Positions 1 through 10,943 of a stretch of 64,000 nt of DNA are shown here, piece after piece. Source of the stretch: Hysterangium stoloniferum. Its lineage: Eukaryota; Basidiomycota; Agaricomycetes; Hysterangiales; Hysterangiaceae. Below the pieces are notes generated by a model that was given only the letters and a program-made list of their open reading frames with translations, did no database searches and was not told where the DNA came from. The position numbers and the translations under genes are program-made. Numbering within the stretch: position 1 is the stretch's first letter; each line of letters begins with the position of its first letter. The stretch covers positions 39,452-103,451 of the forward strand of contig WHVD01000234.1 in NCBI GenBank assembly GCA_015178975.1. Direction: 5' to 3'.

Positions 1-1570
1 TAGTATTCTGATAGCCGAATCATTTTGAGACGACCGGTCTGCGATGGTGTAACTGCGGACTCACTGCAGCATTTTAACCCCGATGGAAGCAATGATATTA
101 ATTCGATCAATGTTTTCTGCCAGCAATGTGCCATCCTTAAATAATCCATCGAGTTCATTTATAATGCATTTATAAGCGATGTAACGAGAAGAGCCGGCAC
201 ACGCAAATGAATCGATCTTGGTCTGTAAAAGGTCAAGGGCAATATTCAATAGAGTTCCATAAATGCTGCGGAGCCAAGGATCCAGTGTGAAACAGCAAGA
301 GAAAATCGATGTTCCCTGGCGAATCAGATCCATGTGTCCAGGTTGGCTTCGATCGTATCTGCATATTTCCCATTTCGACCATTCTTCAAAAACAGCAACG
401 GTAAAACGTACGACATCATCCAAAATTTGAAATAGTTTTTAATGACAATGAGGTCCTCATGTGACAGGCGCTGTACGTCCTGCACCTCTTGAATAATGCG
501 GCAGACCGGGTAGTAATAATAGAATATTGTAAACTGGTGAGGGTGGCAGCCGATGGGCTACAGAGATATTCGCCAAGGTGTGAGATGAATATCGAGGCGA
601 GAACATAGCAGTCACCAGGAAGTTTCGACCGGGCCAGGGCAGTGAAGAGCACATGAACCATGTTCCCCGACGCATCCTCAATACCCTCCGTGAAATCAAT
701 TACATTCGCCATCCGTAAAATGACTCTGCCAATCTTCGCTTCTTCGCTAGTACCACAACGTGATGTAAAGGCGGTATAGGTGTTCAGAAGAAGCCATGTC
801 GCCCGATATCGGATTTTACGCAGGTAAGATGGTCACATTAAAGTAATTTCAGCATGCTATTAATGGCCTTCATCAGAAGCGAACATGCCTCAAGAGATCC
901 ACCCCCTCTTTAACGATTCTGTTCAATTGCCGCACAGTTAGCTGTTTGTTAAGCAGTCTAGTCGTCGTCATTTCCTCGCGTGCGTACATGAGCCTTCGGG
1001 TAATTCTTTGGTACTCCTCCACACGGCGCGTGTTGAAGAAGCACCTTAAAACCAAATGGATACGGTGATGCCGTGCAGTACCTCCGTCCCGAGCTGCTCC
1101 ATTGCTAGACCACAAAGGTAACCGGGGCCGATTTCGACTCCCGTTGTATTACGAATAACAGGTTCCACCCAACTATTCATAGCGTCTCTCTCAATGTCGG
1201 AAATTCCTTCCTCAATCCCTGCTGATTCCAGCAAGCCTCGCGGCGGTTCTACGCCAGCTGCAACATCAGGGCACTAAGCGGGAAAAAAGTCCGACACATG
1301 GGAGTCGATCCTCGAAACAAAATATCAACATACCCGCGATCCAACCAATGAATCAAGTGCGTCCTTGCTGATCGATATATGGTCGTCATGGCCTGGTCTG
1401 TGGTAACAGAGGCCGTGACCCTCAACATTACACGCCCATTGTCTCTGGAGTATGCCCCGAAATTGAGTTTCGAAGACTGCGATCCGTTGAGATTTCAGGG
1501 CAGCAGGCGACATAAATGGGAGTAGCTCTTCGACAGGGTCAGGTTGATTGGGTACTACGTTGTCAGACAT
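1..1570 (-). pseudogene. OF1 orphan gene family copy, cut by the window edge
   Basis: Five-exon family of unknown function repeated many times in this window. Exon 1 runs 1570-1334 and starts MSDN; it holds the family motif WAC..EGHGLCYHRPG (a Cys/His cluster). A 60-nt intron (1333-1274, GTATGT..TTAG) follows. Exon 2 (1273 to about 873) ends with the family signature LLRHVRF, but the frame changes near 1050-1110. Exon 3 (about 840-418) is frameshifted in its second half. Exon 4 (about 365-66) is open and ends GVKMLQ. The donor of intron 4 is at about 65 and exon 5 lies beyond the left edge. Two frameshifts make it a pseudogene. The family assignment is firm by comparison with the other copies; the function is unknown. 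Confidence 0.7.
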
Positions 1571-1890
1571 GGGGAACGTGATATATAGAGAAGAGGCGTT
1601 TCACAAGAATGGAAAGAGAATCGTTGACAAGGATCATCTGGTTTCGTCTATGCTGTGAGACACTGCCTTTAATTTAGTTTAAATTGCCAATGAACACTGG
1701 TCTACTAAGTCACTGCCCCGCATCGTCAAGAGTCATAATATTGCATTATGACAACTGTAAATACAGAAAATAATACATTAATTATAATAAATAAAGTGAA
1801 AAAGAAACAAGCTGTGAAGTACAAAGCTGTTCTCTGTATCTGAATATTTCCGCGCATATCGACAAGGGACTTTGTACTTCGTGTTCATGC
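1571..1890 (-). repeat. OF1 leader segment (upstream of the ATG)
   Basis: Non-coding segment that precedes OF1 exon 1 in several copies. Shared landmarks, read on the minus strand, are a CTTAGTAGACCAGTGTT block, a CTTGTCAACG block and a tract ending just before CCCATGTCTGAC. Corresponding segments lie at 4346-4519, 7481-7635, 18601-18790, 23271-23410, 41746-41880 and 54906-55282. It probably holds the OF1 promoter and 5' UTR; no clear TATA box is seen. Confidence 0.55.
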
Positions 1891-2360
1891 AAACATCAGT
1901 GAGAGAACCTTTTCTTTCTATCCTTCTGGCGAGTACCGAGTGGTGTAGCCGAGTTGCGCTCCGCCATCCTCCGGTCTTTCACTTTTCATTCTTTTTATCA
2001 AAAAAGAAATATAATGGTCTACAGTTCCATTAAAAGTAAAGACAGAAGACGGAGGAGTAAGAACGCTTATGATGAAGCCACATGAAAAGGTAATTACGCC
2101 AGCATCTTGGCTGAAAGCCCACCCGCTGTTGTTTTTAAAATTGGAGCTTGTTAGCACTCGTCCACCTATTTCATTTGCATAGACATTATGATCTGAGCGA
2201 CGTCAATTATGTCATATTTTCGGGAAACTCTTTATACCCCGTTTCTTCCATAGTTATCCCTATCCATATTTTCCATATTCTCACAACCCATACATATTAT
2301 CGCGACCCATATCTCTCACGTTATCACTATTCCTATGCCCCGTGAAAATAGACTCACAGA
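1891..2360 (-). repeat. Copia-linked LTR-like repeat (LTR-C)
   Basis: Repeat of about 350-450 bp lying directly downstream of the Copia RNase H end in this copy and in the copy at 54561-54905. On its sense strand it contains TGATAATATG-type repeats, a GTCGCTCAGATCATG block, a TATAAACAAC box and CTTCATCATAAGCG. Similar copies are at 3391-3760, 9190-9600, 35745-36150, 41880-42365 and 42366-42690. Position after the Copia coding end suggests a 3' LTR. Exact LTR termini were not resolved, and no target duplication was found. Confidence 0.5.
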
Positions 2361-3390
2361 TGAGCAGAAGGAAATAGACCAAGACGATGCGTATAATAAA
2401 TGTGTGTCGATAATGATTTTGTAAATATGTCGACGATCATTTTTTTTGTCGAGCGATAATGGTGTTGTATAGTGTTGTTTTCAATTAAATGCCGAATAAA
2501 GTGATATTTGACTTCATGTGTTTCATTCGGTGCAGCGGACATTGATTAGAAGTGAACGCTATCATTCCTTGATTGTCGTCTAACATAGGCATAGGATCTT
2601 CATATATGATATTGAGTTCTTCGAAGAAGTGTCTTATCCATATGACTTCGCGAGGGCTTCTGAAAGTGCCACGGGATTATCTGGATGACCAAGACACAGG
2701 TTCCGCTCCAAGAAAGATTGTGTATCCTCTCGTCGATCACCTATCCTCACGATCCCCTGCAAATCCCCATCTGAATATCTCTGTAAGTACCGATTTCCTC
2801 CTACACGTAATTCTTGCTCTAGTCGTAAACGGATATTCATTTGGCGAGATTCCAATCGGCAAGAGCAGGATTAGATGAATACTGAGATAGTATATTGACT
2901 GAATAAGCGATAAAGAACACGATAGGACAGCTGTGAACATAAGACTTCCAATAACCTCTCGTTTAGTTGTCTCTTGTTTTTCCTCACGAGTTTCTAACCG
3001 TGCGATGGAACTAAAATCAATTCCAAGTGAGATAGGAGATCACGTTGGTTTGGAATTCAGTATGTTGTATTTTCCCGGGATATAGGGAGATATAAACCGA
3101 TTTAGACTTCGCGTCATACCAGATACTCATCCACAAATCCAGTGAGCCTCACCGTCGCTCGAAATTCCAAATTGATCACCAATTGCACCCCCTGGCCCCA
3201 GCAGAAGCCGATCCTCATCTCCCACTGATGTTGCATCGTCCACCCAGAAACCCACTACAGCCCAAATTCCATCTTCCCACATCTTAAAATACTGCGATGT
3301 CATAACCTTAACATGTTCAATTAAGTTCCCTTGGCCATTAAATCATATAGAGTTTTTGGCAATTTATTTCCAGGGAATAAGCTGCCAGTG
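2354..3390 (-). pseudogene. Copia retrotransposon RT/RNase H fragment
   Basis: Minus-strand remains of a Ty1/Copia polyprotein. The reverse-transcriptase part (about 3380-3120) includes WVDDAT-like and ISLSQ-like stretches. Next comes REVIGSLM-like sequence, then RNase H with YSDGD, DDRRST-like and HFLEELN sequence (about 2880-2600). The C-terminus is the typical VDIFTKSLS end (about 2460-2400). Many frameshifts and stops are present. It has the same parts and order as the plus-strand copy at 53530-54560, and both lie upstream of an OF1 copy in the same orientation, so they probably derive from one duplicated segment. Confidence 0.75.
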
Positions 3391-3760
3391 GACTACTGGA
3401 TCATAGAACGAGGAGGCTGCAGATGGGTGGAGGTGGGGCGGGCCGAACTTTGGTACTGTTGTGACAGGAGATAGGAAGAATGATAATATGGAAAATATAG
3501 ATAGTGATAAATATGCAAGAAAAGGGCTAAGGATTTTGCTGAAAACATGGGATAAATGAGGTCGCTCAGATCATGATGTCCATGTAAATGAAATAGTGTA
3601 CAAGTTCTAACACGATCCAATGGATAAACAATGGAGGATGAACGTCCAGCCAAATGTAAATTGGCAGGAAGGAGAAGCTGGCGTAATTACTTTGTTCATC
3701 TGACTCCATCATAAGCCACCAGGCTCCAACTCCATGCTGTGATGTTTCAAAAATTGTTAT
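3391..3760 (+). repeat. LTR-C variant
   Basis: Second subtype of the Copia-linked repeat. It begins near GGGAATAAGCTGCCAGTGG and shares the body (GATAATATGGAAAATATAG, GTCGCTCAGATCATGATG, CTTCATCATAAGC-like) with other copies. The closest relative is 35745-36150; the similarity continues past the repeat into 3690-3930 against 36110-36310. It abuts the Copia RT fragment in opposite orientation, which suggests a rearrangement at about 3390. Confidence 0.55.
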
Positions 3761-3769
3761 ACTACGAGT

Positions 3770-4345
3770 CCGTCAGGAAGAAAGTCCGAGTGTCAGGTTT
3801 ACCTAACAGACGTGATTCTCACGACGAAGTTGATTCATTTTTCATAATAAACTTGAGCACCTTCGCCTCGGCTGCTGATACATCATAGGATTGGTCACCT
3901 CTTGTCAACAAATACTCATCCATCACAAGTTCACGGCGGCCAGGGGTACTCTTGTAGTTTGATATTGCACTGGATCTGGACTAAACTACTGTATGATACT
4001 AAGACAGCTATTTTATTGAACAGTGCTATACATGACATAGAGGGGGAATCCGGACGGTGCACAACTGATCCGCACCACTCGGGCACTGTGCGTTATATCG
4101 GCAGCAGGATACAAAGAAAAGGTTCTTTCACTGATGTCTGCAATATATACATGGAACGTGTTCACGAAACATTGTTTCAAAGTCCCAAGCTTGTCGATAT
4201 GCACGCGAATCTTGAGATAAAGAGAACCGACGAGTTTTTGACATATTTCACAGCCTTTCTCTTTTTCAGGTTACTTATCATAATTAGCGTATTGTTTTCT
4301 ATATTTCCAGTGTATCATATCATATTTATGGCACTTGGCATTTAA
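3770..4345 (+). pseudogene. Scrambled OF1 upstream region with an OF1 exon 2 fragment
   Basis: An open frame of 147 codons (3902-4345) is probably not a real gene. Its part at about 3950-4020 reads GYSCSL..IWTKLLYDTKTAILL, which is a diverged copy of OF1 exon 2 (compare GYFCGL..IGTKLLYGTKTAILL at 55735-55805). The rest matches the leader of other OF1 copies. On the minus strand 3795-3925 encodes SYDVSAAEAKVLKFI, which recurs at 36196-36290 as SYDVSVAEAKVLKFI. The unit that this short frame comes from is not known. Confidence 0.45.
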
Positions 4346-4519
4346 AGGCCATCTTTGGAGGCGGGGCCTTTCCAGTGATTTCGTAGACCAGTGTTAATTG
4401 GCAATTTGAACCACATCCAAAGCGGTGTGTCACAAAAATAGAAGAAACCAGATGAACCTTGTCAACGGTTCTCTTTTCCGTTCTTGTGACACGCCTCTTG
4501 TCTGTGTCTCGTGTTCCCC
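4346..4519 (+). repeat. OF1 leader segment
   Basis: Copy of the segment that precedes OF1 start codons. It contains GTAGACCAGTGTTAATTGG, ACCTTGTCAACGGTTCTC and GTGACACGCCTCTTG, and ends at the ATG at 4520. The same order of blocks is seen before the ATGs at 7636 and 55283. Confidence 0.55.
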
Positions 4520-5660
4520 ATGTCTGACCACAAGGTAGTGCCCAGTCACCCTGACCATGTCGAAGAACCACCTCCATCGAGGGCTACGCAATGCTGGGAC
4601 GCTCCATCCCCACATCATTCCCAAGGCGAATACCACCTTCCGCCCCAAGTCACAAACTGCCGGTCATGATATTGTGCATGTGGATGACGGTAATGTCAAA
4701 GACGCCAATGAAGATCCGGACTATACCCCACGTATCTCGTGGGAAGAAAGGGGGAAGGGGCTCAATCTTGGAGAGTATGGCCCCCTCATGCTGGATGGAT
4801 TGATATTGACGGAATCATTTGCCCAGCGCATTGTGCAAGGTTTTTCCGATGTCATTTAACTAATGTCATCATATATTTACTGGACTTAATTTGAGCAGGA
4901 CCCAACGATGATGCGTTCCACATCAGTCCCAAGACGAATACCACCATCCACCCCAAGTCACAAACTGCCGGTGATGATGGATCGGAGTATATGGTACCGG
5001 TTTCGTGTCGTTTATTTTTACTTTTCATATATTACTTAACTATCGTACTATTTACAGAATCTTCCTTCACCGAAGACGATGATGAAGCCACTGATCAGAA
5101 ACTGTTGGCCTGTATGAGCATGCAGACAGACCTGTCTCCAGCATTGGTTCCTGCACTTCATTGCTTTGCAGGGATCTACAAAAACTCATCAAAATCCGCA
5201 ATAATTGCAGATATGCCTGTGATAGCGTTGCTCCCGCTTGTCCCATTCGTTCACCATGTTGTGTCTTGCCAACTCGACCCCCCACACGTTAGCGCTAGCG
5301 CTACCACCGCGATGAACAGTGAAGGGATCAATAACCATGGATACGGACAAGGTAGTGACTCCTTTATCCTAAAGTGTCATTAGGGAAATTAATATTTTGT
5401 GCAAATATTGAAGTCTATGTAGACATGTTGTATAGGGGCATCTGGGCGACTCATCATCTAGTATGCAGTACGTTGCACCACTCGTTTCTCTCATACGTCC
5501 TTAACCTTCATCAAATTCAGGATTTTCCCTCACGCGATCGGACTGGGCACGGTGCGCTTGCAGGACGAGCTCATGAGCAGCCTGGATCCTGTGCCGAGGC
5601 CAAAGTCTTCACCTCCTGACTTCTCTGAATTCAAATATCAAGAAATATCTCGTTAGTTGT
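4520..5660 (+). CDS. Putative chimeric gene: OF1 start joined to OF4 tail and unique exons
   Basis: The first ~22 codons (from 4520) are the OF1 N-terminus MSDHKVVPSHPDHVEE. After a frame change, or a downstream start at 4557, the sequence becomes the OF4 tail (VDDGNVK..DYTP..ISWEERGKG..LGEYGPLMLDG) up to about 4836. An intron ends ...TTTGAGCAG at about 4905. The next exon (about 4906-4990) starts GPNDDAFH; a second intron runs to ..TATTTACAG at about 5058. An exon with an acidic start (SSFTEDDDEATD) then reads to about 5350. A last exon (about 5521-5655) reads LQDELMSSLDPVPRPKSSPP and ends in a stop. Frames stay open across likely introns, but splice phases are not all consistent. The exons after 5000 have no second copy in the window. 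I do not recognise the product. Confidence 0.35.
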
Positions 5661-5829
5661 GACTTATTTTAATACCACAAGAAATGAACTGAAGACCACC
5701 CTAGCACCATGTTAAAATTAAAGCGCAGGTATGCGTCAGTACGTCGTGGACGCGAACAAAAAGCGTTAGTATTAGTAAGCACCTGTACAGTATTTACTTA
5801 TTGAAGTACAAGTTTTATTAAAAAGACAA

Positions 5830-6321
5830 ATGCAAGATTATTATACTTCAACACACCAGCCCCTAAAGTACCACCAAGCACAAGGTCTCCGACCGATGGT
5901 CATCCCAGATGTCCTTAGCGGGACGAAGCTGAATCCGACGGGTCGTCCGCATCAATGCACAACCCCAGGAACCACCGTCGGTATAAAGGACATGGTGAAG
6001 GGTTGCATGTCTCAAACAGTCCGTCCTCCAGGGCAAGAACATCTTCGGGTTGCAGGTGAGTCCCGTCGGCTACACTTATTACACTCTAACTAACATTGAC
6101 TTCTTAGAAGGACAAAGCGTTTCGAACATAAGTCCTTTACACCTCAACCCCATTACGAGGGAAAGAGAAAGGCGAGACAAGATAAGGCCTTTAATAATAG
6201 AGGAGAACCACCAACACGGTTAGACAAGTACGATTTCGTTTCATTAATTTTGGCGATTATACTCACATGTTGTCATCTAGGCAAGTGGCGGATGCCTCAG
6301 TGTGACAGCACTTGCACCTGA
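5830..6321 (+). CDS. Small three-exon gene model, function unknown
   Basis: Exon 1 (5830-6055) starts MQDYYTSTHQ. Intron 1 (6056-6107, GTGAGT..TTAG) has a CTAACTAAC branch-point-like box. Exon 2 (6108-6218) is rich in charged residues (TRERERRDK). Intron 2 (6219-6280, GTTAGA..CTAG) follows, and exon 3 (6281-6321) ends ...DSTCT then TGA. The three exons sum to 378 nt, exactly 126 codons, with one open frame throughout; this is the main support. It may instead be the 3' part of the gene starting at 4520. There is no second copy in the window and no domain that I recognise. An alternative last frame downstream (about 6312-6452, ending GAPPP) is also open. Confidence 0.4.
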
Positions 6322-6814
6322 CCTGGGGTGGCAACAAGTTGGAAAGCCAGTCCCGCATGTTCAACTACCCACTGCAACATTCGGCAAAGACACTTGGTGG
6401 ACCTCTAGCTGCTCGGATGGAACCATTGCCTCGGGTGCGCCTCCACCATAATGTAACTGATGGCGGAAAGAGAGGTAAGCGGATTAAGCAGGGGCAAGAG
6501 GGGGGACAGCGGCGGACGAGTAGTAGTGGCAGAGGCCAGACATACTTCTTTCTTTTCTTTTCTAGTTCTCCTTCTTCTTCTTTCTTTGGATATTTCTACT
6601 TCTTTATTTTCATCAATTTCTCTGGTTCACGGACTACGGGTGTCAATCAGTTGGTTCTGGCTTGTATCTTTGAGAATGGGGTGCGTTGTTTTATCAACTT
6701 TGCCGATATGTTGACCCATTCATTATCGTTCGGCTGTGTCTGTTCTGTGAGTATTGTGTCTTCGGAGTTTCCTAGCCCGAATACTCGCTGTACAATCACT
6801 TGAGACATCACTGA
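6322..6814. other. Unique spacer with pyrimidine tract
   Basis: No supported gene. A C/T-rich tract of about 80 nt (about 6541-6620, TTCTTTCTTTTC-type) lies in it. Open frames here are short and not conserved elsewhere in the window. Confidence 0.4.
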
Positions 6815-7480
6815 GGTGCTGCGTCGTGCATAATTAAATGTACATCCATCTCTTAAACGGTGGTAGTCAGGAAAGAAATGAAGTATTCTAAACCAATGTG
6901 ATCTCCTATCCCATTTGGAATCGGATTTAATTCCATCGCACGGCCAGAAACCAGTGAGAAAAAAGAAGAAACAACCAAACTGCACTATCGAGAGCTTATT
7001 GGAAGTCCCATGGTCGCAGCTGTCGGATCGTGTCCTCATATCGCTTATCCGGCCAGTAAACTATCTCAGTGTTCATCTAGTCCTGCTCTTGCCCATTGCA
7101 ATCTCGCCAAATGAATATATGTTTACGACTAGAGAGCAATAATCACGCTTAGGAGGAAGAAATTGATACTTACAGCGATATTCAGATGGGGATTTTGCAG
7201 GGGATACTGAGGACAATCTTTCTTGGAGCGGGACCTTTATCTTGGTCATCCAGAAAACAGACTACCGTGGCACTTTCAGAAGCCGTCCGCGAAGTCATGT
7301 GAAAACACTTCTTAGAAGAACTCAATATCATACATGAAGAACCGACGGCTACTTTGGGAGACAATCAAGGAATGATAGTACACTTCTAATCAATGTCCAC
7401 GGCGCCAAATGAAACCCATCGAAGTCAAATACCACTTTATTCAACATTTAATTGAAAACGGCACCATACAACTCCATTCG
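6815..7480 (+). pseudogene. Copia RT/RNase H fragment
   Basis: Plus-strand relative of the fragments at 2354-3390 and 53530-54560. It starts within the RT-RNase H linker (TTGGAATCGGATTTAATTCC block at about 6915). It continues through the RNase H region with YSDGDFAGD-like and SSRKQTTVALSEAVREVM-like sequence (about 7170-7300) and the HFLEELNIIHEEP stretch (7310-7345). It ends at about 7475 in HPLIQHLIENGTI-like sequence just before the VDIFTKSLS end. Several stops. It is joined directly to an OF1 leader, without an LTR-C copy in between. Confidence 0.65.
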
Positions 7481-7893
7481 GGGCCTTTTCCAGTGACTTA
7501 GTAGACCAGTGTTAATTGGCAATTTGAACGACATTCAAAGCAGTGTCTCACAAACACAGAAAGAGCCTGATGAACCTTGTCAACGGTTCTCTTTCGATTC
7601 TCGTGACACGCCTCTTTCTATACCTCACGCTCCCCATGTCCGACCACGAGGTAGTACTGAGTCACCCTGACCAGGTCGAAATGCTACCCCCATTTATCTC
7701 GCCTGCTGCCCTGGAATCTCAACGGATCGCTGGTAGTTCTTTTGATGATGAGGCTGATCAATTATTTTTGGACAAATGGCTTCGGAAAACTGCAATTAAT
7801 TGTCAATGGTGGCGACTTCAGAACGAGAAACTTCGGGGAGCGCAACATGTACCGGTCCCATTCTCGCAAATACACGAGTATTGTCACGGTTAA
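7481..7893 (+). pseudogene. OF1 leader and exon 1 N-terminus fused to unknown sequence
   Basis: The leader (7481-7635) precedes the OF1 start at 7636 (MSDHEVVLSHPDQVE). After about 33 codons, at ...ALESQRIAG, the OF1 similarity stops. The frame runs on for about 52 codons (SSFDDEADQLFLDKW..) to a stop at 7893, with no Cys/His motif. A frame open upstream to 7543 reads through the leader and is probably not used. The 3' part has no relative in the window. Confidence 0.5.
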
Positions 7894-9189
7894 AACTCTT
7901 CTGAGTCATTGTTCTTTAGGACCTCTTGGGATCTTTGTTTCTTCTTGTAGTTATCCTGTGTCACATCAATTTACTGTGTCATATTCTAGCAGGCTAATCA
8001 TGATGGAGCACATCTACATGGTTGGAACCTCCTTTCTGTCCTCTCTGCTCATGTAATCATTCCACGAACTTATCACCTCGTATGTACGCCTCGAAATTAT
8101 CTCGCTTCTGTTCTGTACTGGCATCACCACTATGAATATAAAGTGAACGTTCTTTTAAGATCAGACTTCTACAATTATCCTCACCATGCAACAAGCAGCC
8201 AACCAAAACGTGAGGTTAGCCCATTCTTTCCAGTAGCGGTAAAGGCAATTGATGTTTCCGAGTGTGGCGGCAATCTGATTGCTGAGACAGTTGGAGCAAG
8301 GACTTCATAGAAGGTTAGCTTCGACGTTAAAATATCTTTTATTGTGGCCCTTTCACTCACTTGCATTCACACCATTGGACATTTCCTTGACTTTCACTTG
8401 GGTCATGGTCTCAACCGAACCGTTGTTTATATTGTATGGTAACAAAATGTGGTGGTGTGGGGAAGTACTGTAATACATAGGGAACCTGCGGTTTTATATT
8501 TGGTTATGTTTGTTTATTCTTAGACTGACAATCCATCTGGCGTCCCGTCCAAAGGTTCTGTAGTATTTCACATGGTGATGAGCTGATCCCAACGCTTTGT
8601 GGTGCGGATGAGACAGGGTTTCGTATTGGCATTGGAAAGGGGCACAAGGCAGCGCTGAGCGCCCATACCTACTCAGCTGTAGTATTGTAAGGGAGGGAGA
8701 CTCCCTACACTGCGATCTTGTCATCAATACCTGTGACTTCACGTGTCTATTATCATGCATTCGCGTAGATCGTACCACTCGCCTAGATTGTACCATTTTA
8801 TAAATCGCGCCACTCGTAGTTTTCAAACGTATATAAAGTCTCTCAAGTTCTCAAAATAGGAGTCAGTTTGTACACACCTTTACCCATTAAGATACTTTGC
8901 GCTTAGAGTACAAAGTACCTTACATAGTTATAATGGATGGCAGGGCCCGGCACGAGTCATAGTTGGATCACAACGTTCCATGTTGACCAAATTTTAGTAT
9001 GGATCTAATCCGGCATAGTTTTACATTGGTTTGTGTGGGTTGTGCGGCATAGTCATGATAAAGCCATAATATTCTTTTCTCGTGTTGGCTAAGAGAATTC
9101 ACTTGCGGTGGAAATATACAAGTACATGTAGGCCTACACTGACTGCCATAACACTTGTCTTTCGCGTTTAGGGACGAACCAAAGATGAA
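7894..9189. other. Unique intergenic stretch with a TATA-containing segment
   Basis: No gene supported. Short frames at 8181-8366 (minus), 8279-8473 (plus) and 8494-8826 (minus) lack conservation. A TATATAAAG box at about 8829 is followed by a possible transcription start region (about 8860) and the motif AGTACAAAGTACCTTACA. This could be a decayed LTR or a promoter; no second copy is in the window, so neither can be shown. Confidence 0.3.
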
Positions 9190-9600
9190 GTCTGCCGCTG
9201 AACAAAATAAATGATCGTTGACATACTTACAAAACTATTATCCCCATGGACACATAGTTAGTATAAACATTGTCTTGGTCTATTTCCTTCTGCCCATATG
9301 TGGGCCTATTGTCATAGGGGATAGGAATAGTGATAATGTGAGAGATATGAGTAATGATAATATGTGTGGGGTGTGGAAATATGGAAAATAAGGAGAGTAA
9401 TTAATATGGAAGAACAGGGAAAACATGACATCATTGAAGTCGCTCAGATCATGGTGTCCATGCAAATGAAACGGGTGTACAAGTTCTGACAAGGTCAAAT
9501 TTTATAAACAACACACGATGAGCTGCCAGGCAAATGCACATTGGCAGGAAAGAGAAGCTGGTGGAATTGATTTTTTCATCTGGCTTCATCATAAACGTGT
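9190..9600 (+). repeat. LTR-C with a short Copia 3' remnant
   Basis: The start (about 9230-9290) matches the Copia coding end and 3' untranslated part (TTATCCCCATGGACACA, TTGTCTTGGTCTATTTCC). Then the LTR-C body follows (GGGATAGGAATAGTGATAAT, GTCGCTCAGATCATGGTG, TATAAACAACACACG, CATCATAAACG). It is closest to the copy at 54540-54905. Confidence 0.55.
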
Positions 9601-9812
9601 TTACTCCCTAAGTCCTGAGCCAGTCGACTGATCGTGTCTGAGGCATACAGGCATCAGGCTGACGGCTTTGCATAGAATTCCGCAGCAAGGGTCACACAGC
9701 CTGCCACCAGGGTCACGCAGCATGGGCAAGTCTTCTTGCGCATCACCTTCGATAAGGTATGTCGACGAGTTCAAGGCCATGCCCAAACTCTAAGCCTTGC
9801 CAAACCTGCACC
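9601..9812 (+). repeat. Spacer repeat F/G between OF1 and OF2
   Basis: Shared with 37345-37646 and 61626-61905 at high identity (CCTAAGTCCTGAGCCAGTCG, GTGTCTGAGGCAT.CAGGCATC, CAAGGGTCACACAGCCTGCC). A more distant form is at 33658, 41229, 48930 (minus), 52740, 57620 and 58560. Non-coding in all copies. It sits immediately 5' of the OF2 start codon in every module. Confidence 0.6.
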
Positions 9813-10255
9813 ATGATGGCCGAACAAGAAAATTCCCAACAGTCCCGTCGCAGTTACAGCCCCTGCTCATAGTTGACAGAGTCCCAGAAGCTCTTTCATT
9901 TTCCCACTGTGTCTTGTCAAAACCCACGCAAGGTCTAGAGAAGGAGACCAAGAAAGAGATGCAACAGATGTAACAAGACAAGAGGGTACGGGCATGCCAT
10001 TTACTTTGAATATTTAGAGGAAGCATCACAGTTGCCGCAACTGTCCATGGATGTCGACAACCAGAAGCTCTCTCACTCGTCACTTCCACTGAAGGGGATC
10101 ATAGGCCTCTTCAACAGGATCCTGCACACTGTCCTCAAACGCCAAAGCAATCAGTCCCAAATGGAAGAAGGCTGAGCTTGATTTGGGAGCTCCCCAGTTG
10201 GTGCGTCAGGTCGATAGATGTTTTGTCTTCATGGTTTGCCTTTGATTGGGTTGGC
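9813..10255 (+). pseudogene. OF2 orphan gene family copy, truncated
   Basis: Starts with the family N-terminus MMAEQE and passes into KALVSSL-like charged sequence. A likely intron (about 9986-10018, GTACGG..TTTAG) follows. The conserved exon begins EEASQLPQLSMDVDNQKLS and continues ..GLFNRILHTVLKRQSNQSQ. The exon then stops at about 10170, losing the second half seen at 34400-34838. The end (GAGCTTGATTTGGGAGCTCC, about 10175-10200) is retained. Unknown function. Confidence 0.5.
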
Positions 10256-10943
10256 TAATGCTTCACTTCTCCTCCTCGTTTTATTCACAGGACAATGAAT
10301 GACAACACAACTGAAAAAATTGGACTGAGCTAGAATAGAAGAGGGGCAGCGGATGCCCAAGACTCAGCCACTGCCCAGCGGGGCTGTAGGGAAACGACTG
10401 AGGTTGCACTTCATAGCATCACATACATATATACACGTGTGGGTGAAAAATGCGCTCGTACGATGAAGGGCAAATCATAAGCGGGTGGTCTAGTCTGATA
10501 TACGATCTGGCAGTGTTCCCGCATTTGGGGTATGAGAATTGCCGGTTTTTGTCACAACAACATTGTTTGCCCCAACACACAGTATTTGTACCTTGTCCGC
10601 TAAGACTCACATGAGCTAGTTTCGACTGTGTATAAAAGCGGGACGCAGTGTGTCTGGTCCCGTAGAAAATAGTGGTGCGATAGCTGTCAAGACGATGAAT
10701 TCTATGTAAAAGAATTGAAATTGCCTGTGGTGGGAAGAGTCGATCAATGGGTTTTCTTTCACTGTGGGCTTTCATTGGGTTCATTAATGCGTCCCTTTGC
10801 TTCGTTTCCTTAATAGGACAATCAAAGAGAGCATGAACAGTCTCTTGTGTAGAGTCGAGGTCAAGATAAACACAAAAAAAATGACAATATAGTATGGGTT
10901 GGCTTAATGTCAATGCAACTACATGGCTCAATACGCTTATCAT
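10256..10943 (-). pseudogene. OF3 orphan gene family copy
   Basis: Minus-strand open frame of 174 codons (10943-10419). It contains the family landmarks YLDLDSTQETVHALFDCPIKE, NPMKAHSERKPIDRL and TNTVCWGKQCC. The frame probably joins several exons: the family core KLNVFHVEFIF is seen here only in another frame (about 10710-10640), so the long frame includes intronic or shifted sequence. OF3 is always antisense to OF2 and lies just downstream of it. Function unknown. Confidence 0.45.

Noticed and set aside
3902..4345. 147-codon ORF as a gene
   Set aside because: It consists of leader sequence and an OF1 exon 2 fragment; the frame is not conserved.
8820..8940. Solo LTR with TATA box
   Set aside because: No matching copy, no target duplication and no clear TG..CA ends could be found in the window.
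10419..10943. OF3 frame of 174 codons as one intact exon
   Set aside because: Comparison with 47411-47818 shows that the conserved core lies in another frame for part of its length.
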